Under the pieces are notes generated by a model. It searched no databases, was not told the DNA's origin, and was given only the letters and a program-made list of their open reading frames with translations. A stretch of DNA of 57,649 bases from contig JAAUYU010000032.1 of the NCBI GenBank assembly GCA_014804965.1, positions 1-57,649 of the forward strand, in the 5' to 3' direction. Source of the stretch: Desulfovibrio sp. (GTDB taxonomy: Bacteria > Desulfobacterota > Desulfovibrionia > Desulfovibrionales > Desulfovibrionaceae). Positions 8,238-16,074 of the stretch are shown here, piece by piece; position 1 is the stretch's first letter, and each line of letters begins with the position of its first letter. A program made the translations under genes and the position numbers.

Positions 8238-8446
8238 GGCGTCCTCCTCGTTTATGGATAGCCATAAATTCCGTTCCAGTCCAGCCCGCGAAGGGAAGCC
8301 TCACGGGCTGTCAAAATCGAAATTTGCTGCTCTCTTGTGCAGGTTGTCACCCTGCGGGGTTAGTAACCTCCCCCGGAACCTACCGCCGGACTCGCGCCCA
8401 CGGCCTCGCGGAACCACGCGGGCTTTTTGCGTCGCCCGGTGGAATA

Positions 8447-8501
8447 TAAATAGAGTTATTTTTACTCACTGTCAATAAAATTTATGAGTTTTTTTTACTC
8501 A
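8447..8501 (-). promoter_or_regulatory. Leftward early promoter with two operator-like dyads
   Basis: Reverse strand TTGACA-17 nt-TATTTA; dyads AGAGT-N7-ACTCA (8452-8468) and perfect TGAGT-T7-ACTCA (8485-8501). Confidence 0.65.
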
Positions 8502-8585
8502 AATATAAATCGCCCCCGGGTTGCCCCGGGGGCGCCCCCCTGATAAAAAGGTTTATCCAGCAACCTTTATCAGGAGAAGTGTAAA

Positions 8586-8852
8586 ATGGCGCACCTGATT
8601 ACCTATGACCTCATGACTCCCGGGAAGGACTACTCTCGCTTATATGAGGCCATTAAGAACCTTGGGCCATGGGCACACTGTTTTGGTTCGGTATGGTTCG
8701 TGGCTAATGGAAGCCCTGCAGTTGAGATCGCCAAATACCTCAGTAGGTTCGTAGACAAAAATGATAAAATTTTTGTAGTTCCGTTGACGCGACTTTGGGC
8801 GGCCACCAACCTCCCAAAAGAGTGTGAGGATTGGCTCAATACCTATCTATGA
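8586..8852 (+). CDS. Small protein resembling the Cas2/VapD-fold (SinR-type) family
   Basis: MAHLITYDLMTPGKDYSRLYEAIKNLGPWAHCFGSVWFVANGSPAVEIAKYLSRFVDKNDKIFVVPLTRLWAA...; SD aggag upstream. Confidence 0.65.
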   Translation: MAHLITYDLMTPGKDYSRLYEAIKNLGPWAHCFGSVWFVANGSPAVEIAKYLSRFVDKNDKIFVVPLTRLWAATNLPKECEDWLNTYL

Positions 8853-9034
8853 TTAGGGCGGATGCCTCGACCTTGGGGAACCATTTAAGGAGGAATGCCT
8901 CCAAATCCGCCTTATACTCAGCCTCTCCCAAATTGGTCGTTGCGCTTTCGGGTATGAAGTAGCCAGGATTGACTCGGATGATGCCATGGCATCCGGAGTC
9001 GATGAAAATCCCCCCTCACCTTCTTTGCGTCCAT
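8836..9034 (-). pseudogene. Small ORF apparently frameshifted at a G6 tract
   Basis: MDAKKVRG then, in the +1 frame, IFIDSGCHGIIRVNPGYFIPESATTNLGEAEYKADLEAFLLKWFPKVEASALIIDRY*. Confidence 0.4.
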
Positions 9035-9068
9035 CTCGTCCCTCCTAGCCCCGCTTTGGCGGGGCTTT

Positions 9069-9371
9069 TCATTTGCTCGCGGCCTTCACGGCCTTGAGCG
9101 CCTCCCTGCCAACATCTACCCAAGAAAGCCCCAGGGCATCGCAGAGGGTGATAACATCCGGGAAGCGCATATTTTGGGGCTTGCGCTTACCGGGTGCCCC
9201 CTGACCAACCAAAAGGGCCTGCACCTTGCCACGAGGATAGGGCATAAAAGGAAAGGCTGCCTTGCCGAGCTTTTCGTCCGAGAAGCCGAGAAGGTCTTTT
9301 TGCGCGATAAGCTGCTCCCGGATGGAGCGCTCGAAAACGTCCATGTCTTCTTTGGTAAGCACTTCCGCCAC
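9069..9371 (-). CDS. HTH-type (XRE-like) phage regulator
   Basis: MAEVLTKEDMDVFERSIREQLIAQKDLLGFSDEKLGKAAFPFMPYPRGKVQALL...FPDVITLCDALGLSW. Confidence 0.65.
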   Translation of the reverse strand: MAEVLTKEDMDVFERSIREQLIAQKDLLGFSDEKLGKAAFPFMPYPRGKVQALLVGQGAPGKRKPQNMRFPDVITLCDALGLSWVDVGREALKAVKAASK

Positions 9372-9521
9372 TCCTTTTTTGCCCTCCTTTTAGCATAAAT
9401 TTTACGCAAAAGGGATTACAATAAAATTTACTCATTGACAATAGTGTAAAATTTCCTCAATATCAGGCCCGGCACCTCCTTGAGTTGCCCCGCTCATTGA
9501 CAACCGACCCCTGCGAACCAT

Positions 9522-9587
9522 CCAAGCCGGCGCGGCCACGGGTTGCTCCCGCCCTAGCTGTGAGGATGGCGAGGGAAACGCGCTTGG
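9522..9587 (+). ncRNA. Candidate structured RNA or leader element
   Basis: CCAAGC...GCTTGG outer stem enclosing TCCCGCC/GGCGAGGGA inner stem; downstream of TTGACA. Confidence 0.25.
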
Positions 9588-9596
9588 ACGGCATAA

Positions 9597-10061
9597 AGAC
9601 CAGGGCGCGAAACTCCGCTTCATTCCTTCCCACGTCACGGGGACGCGGGAAGTGAGAAACGAAATTTCATCAGGTTTCACGGGCTGCTCGTATCTGGCGT
9701 CCACCCGTGCGGCGCTCTCGTCGCCACCGCCCGCCGCCTTTCGGCCTGCGCTCTCGCAGAGCGCCATTCTTGCGGGAAACCCATGCTATTGGGCTGTTGT
9801 CTTGTTCTTCGTGATGCGATTCAGTGTGCTTCCCGCCCTTATCGCGCCTCGTTCCAGCTTGCGGGGGCGGCTCTTTTCCAGCCCCACCGGGCTCTTAGTC
9901 CCGGCCTCCCTGCCGCGCAGGCGGTTGCCGCTGGTTCTTGGCTTTTGGCTACTCCGGCCCGTGGGCCTTGTTCGCCGCCATTCCCCGTTGGCAAGGTTAG
10001 TGTCTCAAATAAGAAACCAATCGTCAAGATAAAAGTTGATTATTTTATACATACAACTTAA
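9597..10061 (+). other. GC-rich open frame, possibly Ash/Icd-like leader ORF
   Basis: Open frame ...RNFIRFHGLLVSGVHPCGALVATARRLSACALAERHSCGKPMLLGCC... without an obvious ATG before 9783. Confidence 0.25.
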
Positions 10062-10190
10062 AAAGAAATCGCGCCTGAGAGAAAATTTTATCCCCGAGGC
10101 GCAAAAAAGCCCCTCACGGGGAGGGGTCGGGCCAAATGATCTTGGAGTATATGCTTCTGAAAATCAGACAATCAATTTGAAGGAAGAGAT

Positions 10191-10415
10191 ATGCACCCTT
10201 GTACTATTGCTGAATTTACTGAGGAAGTCATGAAACAACTAAAGGGATTTGTCAGGGACGGGGATACAGTTGAATTTGAAATCATGACCTATGATAGTGC
10301 AGGTCTCTTTACTCTCAAAGAATTAAATGAAAAGGGGATATGTGTGCTTAGCAGTACATATGAAAGGAATAACGAAAATTTTCCAAAAATAAAATTTGCA
10401 GTCGTTATGAAATAA
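10191..10415 (+). CDS. Small AT-rich phage accessory protein
   Basis: MHPCTIAEFTEEVMKQLKGFVRDGDTVEFEIMTYDSAGLFTLKELNEKG...; ggaagagat SD. Confidence 0.55.
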   Translation: MHPCTIAEFTEEVMKQLKGFVRDGDTVEFEIMTYDSAGLFTLKELNEKGICVLSSTYERNNENFPKIKFAVVMK

Positions 10416-10418
10416 CTA

Positions 10419-10886
10419 TCACCAAGGACGCCTTGCATCCCCGTACAGGAGACTATGTTGGATAGTTTTTTTCGGACGTGGACTCTCGTGTCCGAGATTT
10501 AAAACTGTATCTGCGGATGCCATGGGCCAGACGATGGGAATATCGAACTTCATGCGGGAAATCGATTCCATTTCCTGCTTCGCCATTGATTCGTTTCCAG
10601 ATGAAAACCCGGCTTCAATCTTAAAATCTGCTATTTGCAATTTACCGTGCTTATTTCCATTTTTTTCTGTTCCTGAAGAATTGGTGACGGACAATGCAAC
10701 ATCAAAATGAATCATGGATGCTGTTACAACATGACCCCCCGTTTCCGTAATGAGCGGATTCCCATCTGGGGAAAAGTTGCATCTTGGTGAAACGATTGCA
10801 CCTGTGTTTTCGGTTTGTTTTTGAGCATCAATAATTCCACTACATATCTGACTGATTGCTTCAGCGACAAAGGTTTTCAGATCCAT
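10419..10886 (-). CDS. Accessory protein encoded directly downstream of the repressor
   Basis: MDLKTFVAEAISQICSGIIDAQKQTENTGAIVSPRCNF...SRMKFDIPIVWPMA; 20-bp gap after the repressor gene, same strand. Confidence 0.6.
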   Translation of the reverse strand: MDLKTFVAEAISQICSGIIDAQKQTENTGAIVSPRCNFSPDGNPLITETGGHVVTASMIHFDVALSVTNSSGTEKNGNKHGKLQIADFKIEAGFSSGNESMAKQEMESISRMKFDIPIVWPMASADTVLNLGHESPRPKKTIQHSLLYGDARRPW

Positions 10887-10906
10887 ACACTCACCGTCCT
10901 CTTAGA

Positions 10907-11542
10907 TTACACTACGCGCCCGAACCAGCGGACGCGGCCATAGACGCGCAGGCTGTTCAAGTCCTCACCAGTAATATCGACGTCGCCCTTTTCCTTGTTC
11001 TCGGAGTGCAGCCGCCAGCCATTGGGTATCTTGATAAGCCGCTTGACCATCAGCTCATCGTCCACGCCTATGACGGTAATCTGGTTATCCCTGGGAACTC
11101 GCCCGGCCTCGGATTCATCCACCAAGATGGTATCCCCGTCACGGATCAGAGGTTCCATCGAGTCTCCTACCACGCGCATGAGCACACATTTCTCGGCGTG
11201 GAGGCATTCGCGCTCCATAAAGGAGTCCCTGAAGGCATATTGGCCCACCGTGCGCCCGGATGTTTCCAGGCTGGCCCCGGCCCCCGCCTTGGCCTCCACC
11301 ATACGAACGAGGGTGAACCCCTCCATTTTTTCGTCGGGGGGCGTGATGGTAAAGCCCAGACGGTCGAGCCATTCAAGAAGCGTGTCGCCCTGCGGGATGC
11401 TCTGGCCGCTGAGGAATTTATAAAATTTTGACTTCTCGGCATCCGGGTCGGTGGTGGCAATGCGCAGGAGGTCAGCCTTGTTCCCACCCCGCCGGGCGAG
11501 GAGATCCTCAACCTGTTTCTTGAGATTTTCGTAACTTTTCAT
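10907..11542 (-). CDS. cI: CI-like repressor, HTH plus S24 peptidase domain
   Basis: MRVVGDSMEPLIRDGDTILVDESE...DDELMVKRLIKIPNGWRLHSENKE; Ser/Lys S24-type dyad. Confidence 0.9.
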   Translation of the reverse strand: MKSYENLKKQVEDLLARRGGNKADLLRIATTDPDAEKSKFYKFLSGQSIPQGDTLLEWLDRLGFTITPPDEKMEGFTLVRMVEAKAGAGASLETSGRTVGQYAFRDSFMERECLHAEKCVLMRVVGDSMEPLIRDGDTILVDESEAGRVPRDNQITVIGVDDELMVKRLIKIPNGWRLHSENKEKGDVDITGEDLNSLRVYGRVRWFGRVV

Positions 11543-11635
11543 AGATTTTTCTTACCTCATTGTCTCCAAAAGTAAACTTGCTCAAAAGATTTTTTACTCT
11601 TGATTTTTTGTATCTTTACAGAGAAAATATCCTCC

Positions 11636-11896
11636 ATGAAGTACACACCATATATCCGTGACTACCTGGCCGACTCGCCGGAAACGTGGTGCGAGTTTGC
11701 CGCGCGGGCTGGTGTTTCGCGGGCTGCCCTCTACAAATTCCTCAGCAGCAAGAACGCGCCGCGCATTGATACGCTGGAAAAGCTCCTGCGGGCTGCCGGG
11801 TTTTTGCTCGTGGTCATGCCAGCCACCCCCACCACGCCACCCGGAGACGCCGGGGCTGAATCTCAGCCCGCCCCGCAGGAGGCGCAGGATGCCTGA
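11636..11896 (+). CDS. Cro-like HTH protein
   Basis: MKYTPYIRDYLADSPETWCEFAARAGVSRAALYKFLSSKNAPRIDTLEKLLRAAGF...; divergent from cI. Confidence 0.75.
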   Translation: MKYTPYIRDYLADSPETWCEFAARAGVSRAALYKFLSSKNAPRIDTLEKLLRAAGFLLVVMPATPTTPPGDAGAESQPAPQEAQDA

Positions 11897-11966
11897 CGCG
11901 CTCCTGAACTTCGGTGTGGCCCTGGTGGTTCTCGCCATGTGCATCGCCGGATTTCGGCGTTGGTAG
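11889..11966 (+). CDS. 25-aa membrane microprotein
   Basis: MPDALLNFGVALVVLAMCIAGFRRW*. Confidence 0.35.
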   Translation: MPDALLNFGVALVVLAMCIAGFRRW

Positions 11967-11984
11967 CCCTGAAGGCGGCGCTGA

Positions 11985-12056
11985 ATGGACATCTGGACGG
12001 CCACCTTCATCGGCATGGCCTTCGTGGTGGTTCTGGCGCTCCTGCTGTGGGAGTGA
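11985..12056 (+). CDS. 23-aa membrane microprotein
   Basis: MDIWTATFIGMAFVVVLALLLWE*. Confidence 0.35.
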   Translation: MDIWTATFIGMAFVVVLALLLWE

Positions 12057-12062
12057 TGCGGT

Positions 12063-12269
12063 ATGCCAGATAAGCGCGAGCAGACGCTGACCATCAAGCT
12101 CAGCGACTTTGAAATGCTGGCCGTGCGACAGGCTGCGGACAGCTTTGACATGGATGTGTCGGAACTGGTGCGCGGGTGCATCTGCATTGGCCTCCCTGTT
12201 TTCGCGCATGTGCCTTTTGTGCGGCGTGTGCGGCTTGAAGATAACAGGGCCATGCAGCGTGTGCAGTAA
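12063..12269 (+). CDS. Small ribbon-helix-helix/CopG-like phage protein
   Basis: MPDKREQTLTIKLSDFEMLAVRQAADSFDMDVSELVRGCICIGLPV... Confidence 0.5.
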   Translation: MPDKREQTLTIKLSDFEMLAVRQAADSFDMDVSELVRGCICIGLPVFAHVPFVRRVRLEDNRAMQRVQ

Positions 12270-12295
12270 CACTTTCGTAGGTCTAGAATAACACT

Positions 12296-12514
12296 ATGGA
12301 TACTTGTGACGCCCCGCGCCTGCGTTGCCGCCACCGGCTCCCGAGCCCGGAGCTTGCGGGCTATCTCAGCTGGGATGGCCTGCACGGGGCGGCGGAACGC
12401 AACCCGGACTTGCGTCCCTGCCCGCGGCAGAAGGGCAGCCGGGGCACATGGAACTGGATCTACCGCGAGACGTGCCGGAAGTGCCCGGATGCGGTGAGGG
12501 AAGGCGAAGCGTGA
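12296..12514 (+). CDS. Small phage protein, Cys-containing
   Basis: MDTCDAPRLRCRHRLPSPELAGYLSWDGLHGAAERNPDLRPCPRQKGS...; overlaps Dcm start. Confidence 0.4.
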   Translation: MDTCDAPRLRCRHRLPSPELAGYLSWDGLHGAAERNPDLRPCPRQKGSRGTWNWIYRETCRKCPDAVREGEA

Positions 12515-13677
12515 GACTGCGCTACCTGTCCCTCTGCTCCGGCATCGAGGCCGCTTCGGTGGCATGGCGGCCGCTGGGCTGGGAGGCCGTGGCCTTTTCC
12601 GAGATAGAAGCCTTCCCCTCGGCCGTTCTCGCGCACCACTACCCCGATGTCCCGAACCTCGGAGACATGACCAGGGTTCAGGACTGGAGCAAATACCGTG
12701 GAGCAGTTGACCTTGTTGTCGCCGGAACACCTTGCCAGGACTTCAGCGTCGCGGGAAAGCGCGCCGGAATGGCCGGGGAGCGCAGCGGACTGGCCCTTGT
12801 TTTTGCGCAGGTTCTATCAGTCGTGCGTCCACGCTGGCTTGTCTGGGAAAACGTGCCCGGAGTTTTTTCCACCAACGGCGGACGGGACTTCGGGACATTC
12901 CTCCGGGCGCTGGATGACTGCGGGTATTCATGCGCGTGGCGAGTGCTTGACGCTCAATTTTTCGGAGTGCCCCAGAGACGCCGTAGAATCTTCGTTGTCG
13001 GACATCTTGGAGACTGGCGACCTGCCGCAGCGGTACTTTTTGAGCGCGATAGCGTGTGCGGGAATCCTCCGGCGCGCGGAAAAGCGGCGAAAGACATTGC
13101 CGGAACCCTTGAGGCGGGCATTGGAAGAAGTCGCGGAGCGGGAACGCCAATATCCTCACTCGTCCAATCCCATTGGAACGGATGCCCGCATCCCAGCCTT
13201 GTGGCAAGAGAACATGGCGGCGGAATCGGCATGAGCGACCAGGAATTATTCGCCCAGGGCGGGGCTGGCCTTGTTGCAGACAATCTCGCATATGTTCCGC
13301 CCATTGTCGGGCAGGCCATGTCCTGCAAATGGAGCAAGGGCACAAGCGGCCCGGCGGGGGATGAGCATCACAACCTGATAGCCTTTCATGGCTCGCAAGA
13401 CCCTTGTGCTTCTGGCTCTGTAACGCATCCACTTGGCCGCAATGCGGGCCTTGAGTGCTGCGTTGCGTCGCATCAGAAATTGATGGTGCGCCGCCTGACG
13501 CCGCGCGAATGCGAGCGTTTGCAGGGCTTCCCGGACGACTACACTGACGTTCCCTTCCGGGGGAAACCCGCAGCGGACGGCCCGCGCTACAGGGCGCTCG
13601 GCAACTCCATGGCCGTGCCTGTCATGCGCTGGATCGGGGAAAGGATTTCACGCCAAGGGAGCTCGCATGAGCATTGA
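12511..13677 (+). CDS. dcm: DNA (cytosine-5) methyltransferase
   Basis: LSLCSGIEAASVAWRPLGWEAVAFSEIE, AGTPCQDFSVAGKRAGMAGERSGL, WLVWENVPGVFSTNGGRDF, FFGVPQRRRRIFVV, RLTPRECERLQGFPDDYT, YRALGNSMAV. Confidence 0.93.
   Translation: MRLRYLSLCSGIEAASVAWRPLGWEAVAFSEIEAFPSAVLAHHYPDVPNLGDMTRVQDWSKYRGAVDLVVAGTPCQDFSVAGKRAGMAGERSGLALVFAQVLSVVRPRWLVWENVPGVFSTNGGRDFGTFLRALDDCGYSCAWRVLDAQFFGVPQRRRRIFVVGHLGDWRPAAAVLFERDSVCGNPPARGKAAKDIAGTLEAGIGRSRGAGTPISSLVQSHWNGCPHPSLVAREHGGGIGMSDQELFAQGGAGLVADNLAYVPPIVGQAMSCKWSKGTSGPAGDEHHNLIAFHGSQDPCASGSVTHPLGRNAGLECCVASHQKLMVRRLTPRECERLQGFPDDYTDVPFRGKPAADGPRYRALGNSMAVPVMRWIGERISRQGSSHEH
12698..13234 (+). CDS. 178-codon ORF nested in a different frame inside dcm
   Basis: GTG start with GGAG 8 nt upstream; MEQLTLLSPEHLARTSASRESAPEW...SSLSDILETGDLPQRYFLSAIACAGILRRAEKRRKTLPEPLRRALEEVAERER. 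Confidence 0.6.
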   Translation: MEQLTLLSPEHLARTSASRESAPEWPGSAADWPLFLRRFYQSCVHAGLSGKTCPEFFPPTADGTSGHSSGRWMTAGIHARGECLTLNFSECPRDAVESSLSDILETGDLPQRYFLSAIACAGILRRAEKRRKTLPEPLRRALEEVAERERQYPHSSNPIGTDARIPALWQENMAAESA

Positions 13678-14591
13678 CGCAATGAACTGGGCCTGGCGCC
13701 AGAGGAACCTCACGGTGGGGCAGAAGCTGGTGCTCCTCGCCCTGGCCGACCGGGCCAGCGAGACACATACCTGCTGGCCGTCCATGACGCGCCTTTGTCA
13801 GGATACGGGCCTTTCTGACCGGGGTATTCGGAAGATTTACATCGAGCTCGAGGCGCTGAAGCTCATTCGCAGGGAGTACCGCTCGGGACAGGCCACGGTA
13901 TTCACCCTGCTGGGCGTCGAGGGTCGGGAAGCTACCCCGGAACCCAGTTCCGCCCGGAACTCAGTTCCCCCTGAACCCAGTTCACCCCGGAACCCGGTTC
14001 CCCCCACCCCGGAACTCAGTTCCCCCAGAACCCAAAGAAGAACCCAAAGAAGAACCCAAAGAGAACCCAAAGAAGAAATATTCCGCACCGGCGTGCGCCG
14101 ATGCGGTTCACTTTCCGGCATCCGCTCCGCAGGGAGACGAGACGCCTGTTGCCCCGAAGGCGCCCAGGAGCGCCGATACCGGGGAACCGTGCTTCCTCAC
14201 CCGGAAGCGGCGCAAGCTCACGGGGAAACGCCTCACGACCTTCGAGGCCTTCTGGGCCGACTTCGGCCTGAAAAAAGGCAAGGCGGAAGCGGCCGACGCC
14301 TGGCTGGACATCCCGGAGCTCACCGACAGGCTGGTGGCCCGCATTTGTGACGCTGCCCGGCAGGAGGCGCAGGCAAGGCGCGAGATTGAGGCGCGTGGCG
14401 GAACGCCGAAGTGGGCACAGGGCTGGCTCACGGCGCGGCGGTGGGAGGATTATGAGCCCAGCAAGCCACCCCCGAGCCCGCGGGCTGCACCGCCGGAGGA
14501 CAGCATGACGGAAGAGGAGCGGCAAAAAGCCCTGGACACGATGCACAGGCTTGAGGCGGAGCGAAAGCAGAAGCTGTGCTGCTGCCAGTGA
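13667..14591 (+). CDS. Phage replication initiator-like protein (winged HTH), apparently frameshifted after the repeat tract
   Basis: N-term MSIDAMNWAWRQRNLTVGQKLVLLALADRASETHTCWPSMTRLCQDTGLSDRGIRKIYIELEALKLIRR; C-term in the +1 frame EPKEEPKEEPKENPKKK...TTFEAFWADFGLKKGKAEAADAWLDIPELTDRLVARICDAARQEAQARREIEARGGTPKWAQGWLTARRWEDY. Confidence 0.65.
13939..14023 (+). repeat. Five 13-bp palindromic iterons, candidate replication origin
   Basis: GGAACCCAGTTCC, GGAACTCAGTTCC, TGAACCCAGTTCA, GGAACCCGGTTCC, GGAACTCAGTTCC starting at 13939, 13956, 13972, 13989, 14011, followed by an A-rich tract. Confidence 0.7.
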
Positions 14592-14619
14592 GAAAGAACG
14601 GAAGAACAGGAGTGAGACC

Positions 14620-14874
14620 GTGAGCCAGATATGCCCTGAAACCTCGAGGAAGAATCCCGTCAAGGCCATTCGCCTGAAGTGCCTGGACTGCTCCGGTGGA
14701 AGTTCTGCCGAGGTGGCGCAGTGCACCATCAGGACCTGCGCCCTGTACCCCTTCCGGCTCGGGCGCAATCCTTTTCGGACCGTGGAGCTGAGCGAGGAAG
14801 AGCGGGAAAAACGCGCGGCACGTCTGCGCGAAGTGCGAGCCGCCCGGAAAGAAGCTGCGGTGGTGGGAGCATGA
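14620..14874 (+). CDS. Small phage protein with Cys motif
   Basis: VSQICPETSRKNPVKAIRLKCLDCSGGSSAEVAQCTIRTCALYPFRLGRNPFR. Confidence 0.65.
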   Translation: MSQICPETSRKNPVKAIRLKCLDCSGGSSAEVAQCTIRTCALYPFRLGRNPFRTVELSEEEREKRAARLREVRAARKEAAVVGA

Positions 14875-15275
14875 CCCCGGACCTGACCATCGTTTTGCCC
14901 TTCCCGCCGTCCGTCAACGGCTACTGGCGGCATGTGGCCATCGGGAAAAACGTGCGGACGCTCCTCTCGGCGGCGGGCCGTGAGTTCAAGCGCAAGGTGG
15001 CCCGGGCGGTGCGCAGCCAGCTCGGGCGGCAACCAGAGCCCATCATGGGCCATTGCCGCCTCTATGTCGCCCTGCACGCCCCGGACCGCAGGCGGCGCGA
15101 CGTGGACAACTACGCCAAGGCGCTCCTGGACAGCCTCACCGAAGCCGGCGTGTGGGCGGACGACTCCCAGATTCAGGACCTGCGCCTCGTGTGGGGCGCA
15201 GTGCTCCCCGGCGGCAAGGCGGTGGTCACTATCCGGCAGATGCCCGCGGCGCCGGAGCAGGGAGTGCTGGCATGA
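14871..15275 (+). CDS. rusA: RusA-family Holliday junction resolvase
   Basis: MTPDLTIVLPFPPSVNGYWRHV...RDVDNYAKALLDSLTEAGVWADDSQIQDLRLVWGAV. Confidence 0.9.
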   Translation: MTPDLTIVLPFPPSVNGYWRHVAIGKNVRTLLSAAGREFKRKVARAVRSQLGRQPEPIMGHCRLYVALHAPDRRRRDVDNYAKALLDSLTEAGVWADDSQIQDLRLVWGAVLPGGKAVVTIRQMPAAPEQGVLA

Positions 15276-15496
15276 GCGGGGAGAAAACGGGGGTGGCCAC
15301 GGCCATCACCTACACGCCGAAAATCCTGCGTAACCTCGCAGAAATCTGCGAGGCCTTCGGCGTGGGCGAAAAGACGGTGAAAGCCTGGGTGAAGCAGGGC
15401 GCGCCCATCGCCGTTGAGGGCGACGGGCGCAGGGTAAGATATAGCGCGGAGATGGTGGAACTTCAGAGGTGGCGTTATTCTTTCCATAGTTTATAA
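15272..15496 (+). CDS. Small HTH (MerR/Nu1-like) phage protein
   Basis: ILRNLAEICEAFGVGEKTVKAWVKQGAPIAVEGDGRRVRYSAEMVELQRWRYSFHSL. Confidence 0.6.
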   Translation: MSGEKTGVATAITYTPKILRNLAEICEAFGVGEKTVKAWVKQGAPIAVEGDGRRVRYSAEMVELQRWRYSFHSL

Positions 15497-16074
15497 AGAT
15501 TTTCGATTGCTTCTTTGCCATATTTATCTCTATCTTTATATTTATCAGAAGATGTTTCTTCAAGCCAAGGCGTATATATTTTATAGTTAGACATAAATGG
15601 GGTATAAAAATATGACTTTGTCCATTCTTTATCCACAGTATCATGCTCTAACATTCTGTAGACTACCTCCCAAAAGTTAAAAAGATAGATTACAGAACGA
15701 TGAAAGTCGTCATCTTTTGAAATTTTTTCTAGCAGTTCTTTTGGAGATATTTGATCTGCCTGTGAAGAATGCTTCCTTGAATAGTCCCTTGCAGATCTCA
15801 AATATTCCGAATCATATTTTTCAATTAATTTATAAACATTTGAGTACTTATTCATATTAATTTTTTGATGATACACAATAATATAATTGATTACTGCCCA
15901 AATTACTCCCCATATACTATATATTTTATAATAGTTTTCTATATTCCAGTCGTTACGATAGCCATACAGTGCTGGTGCAAGTAAAAATATTAGGCTTACT
16001 GTTATGCGGAGCACATCTTTTCTCCATATGTGTTTACGAACCCAAGGCAAAATTTCATAGACTCCGGACGCCAT
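15475..16074 (-). CDS. AT-rich membrane protein moron (DUF4760-like?)
   Basis: MASGVYEILPWVRKHIWRKDVLRITVSLIFLLAPALYGYRND...KIYSIWGVIWAVINYIIVYHQ..., antisense to the flanking operon. Confidence 0.65.
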   Translation of the reverse strand: MASGVYEILPWVRKHIWRKDVLRITVSLIFLLAPALYGYRNDWNIENYYKIYSIWGVIWAVINYIIVYHQKINMNKYSNVYKLIEKYDSEYLRSARDYSRKHSSQADQISPKELLEKISKDDDFHRSVIYLFNFWEVVYRMLEHDTVDKEWTKSYFYTPFMSNYKIYTPWLEETSSDKYKDRDKYGKEAIENLYKLWKE

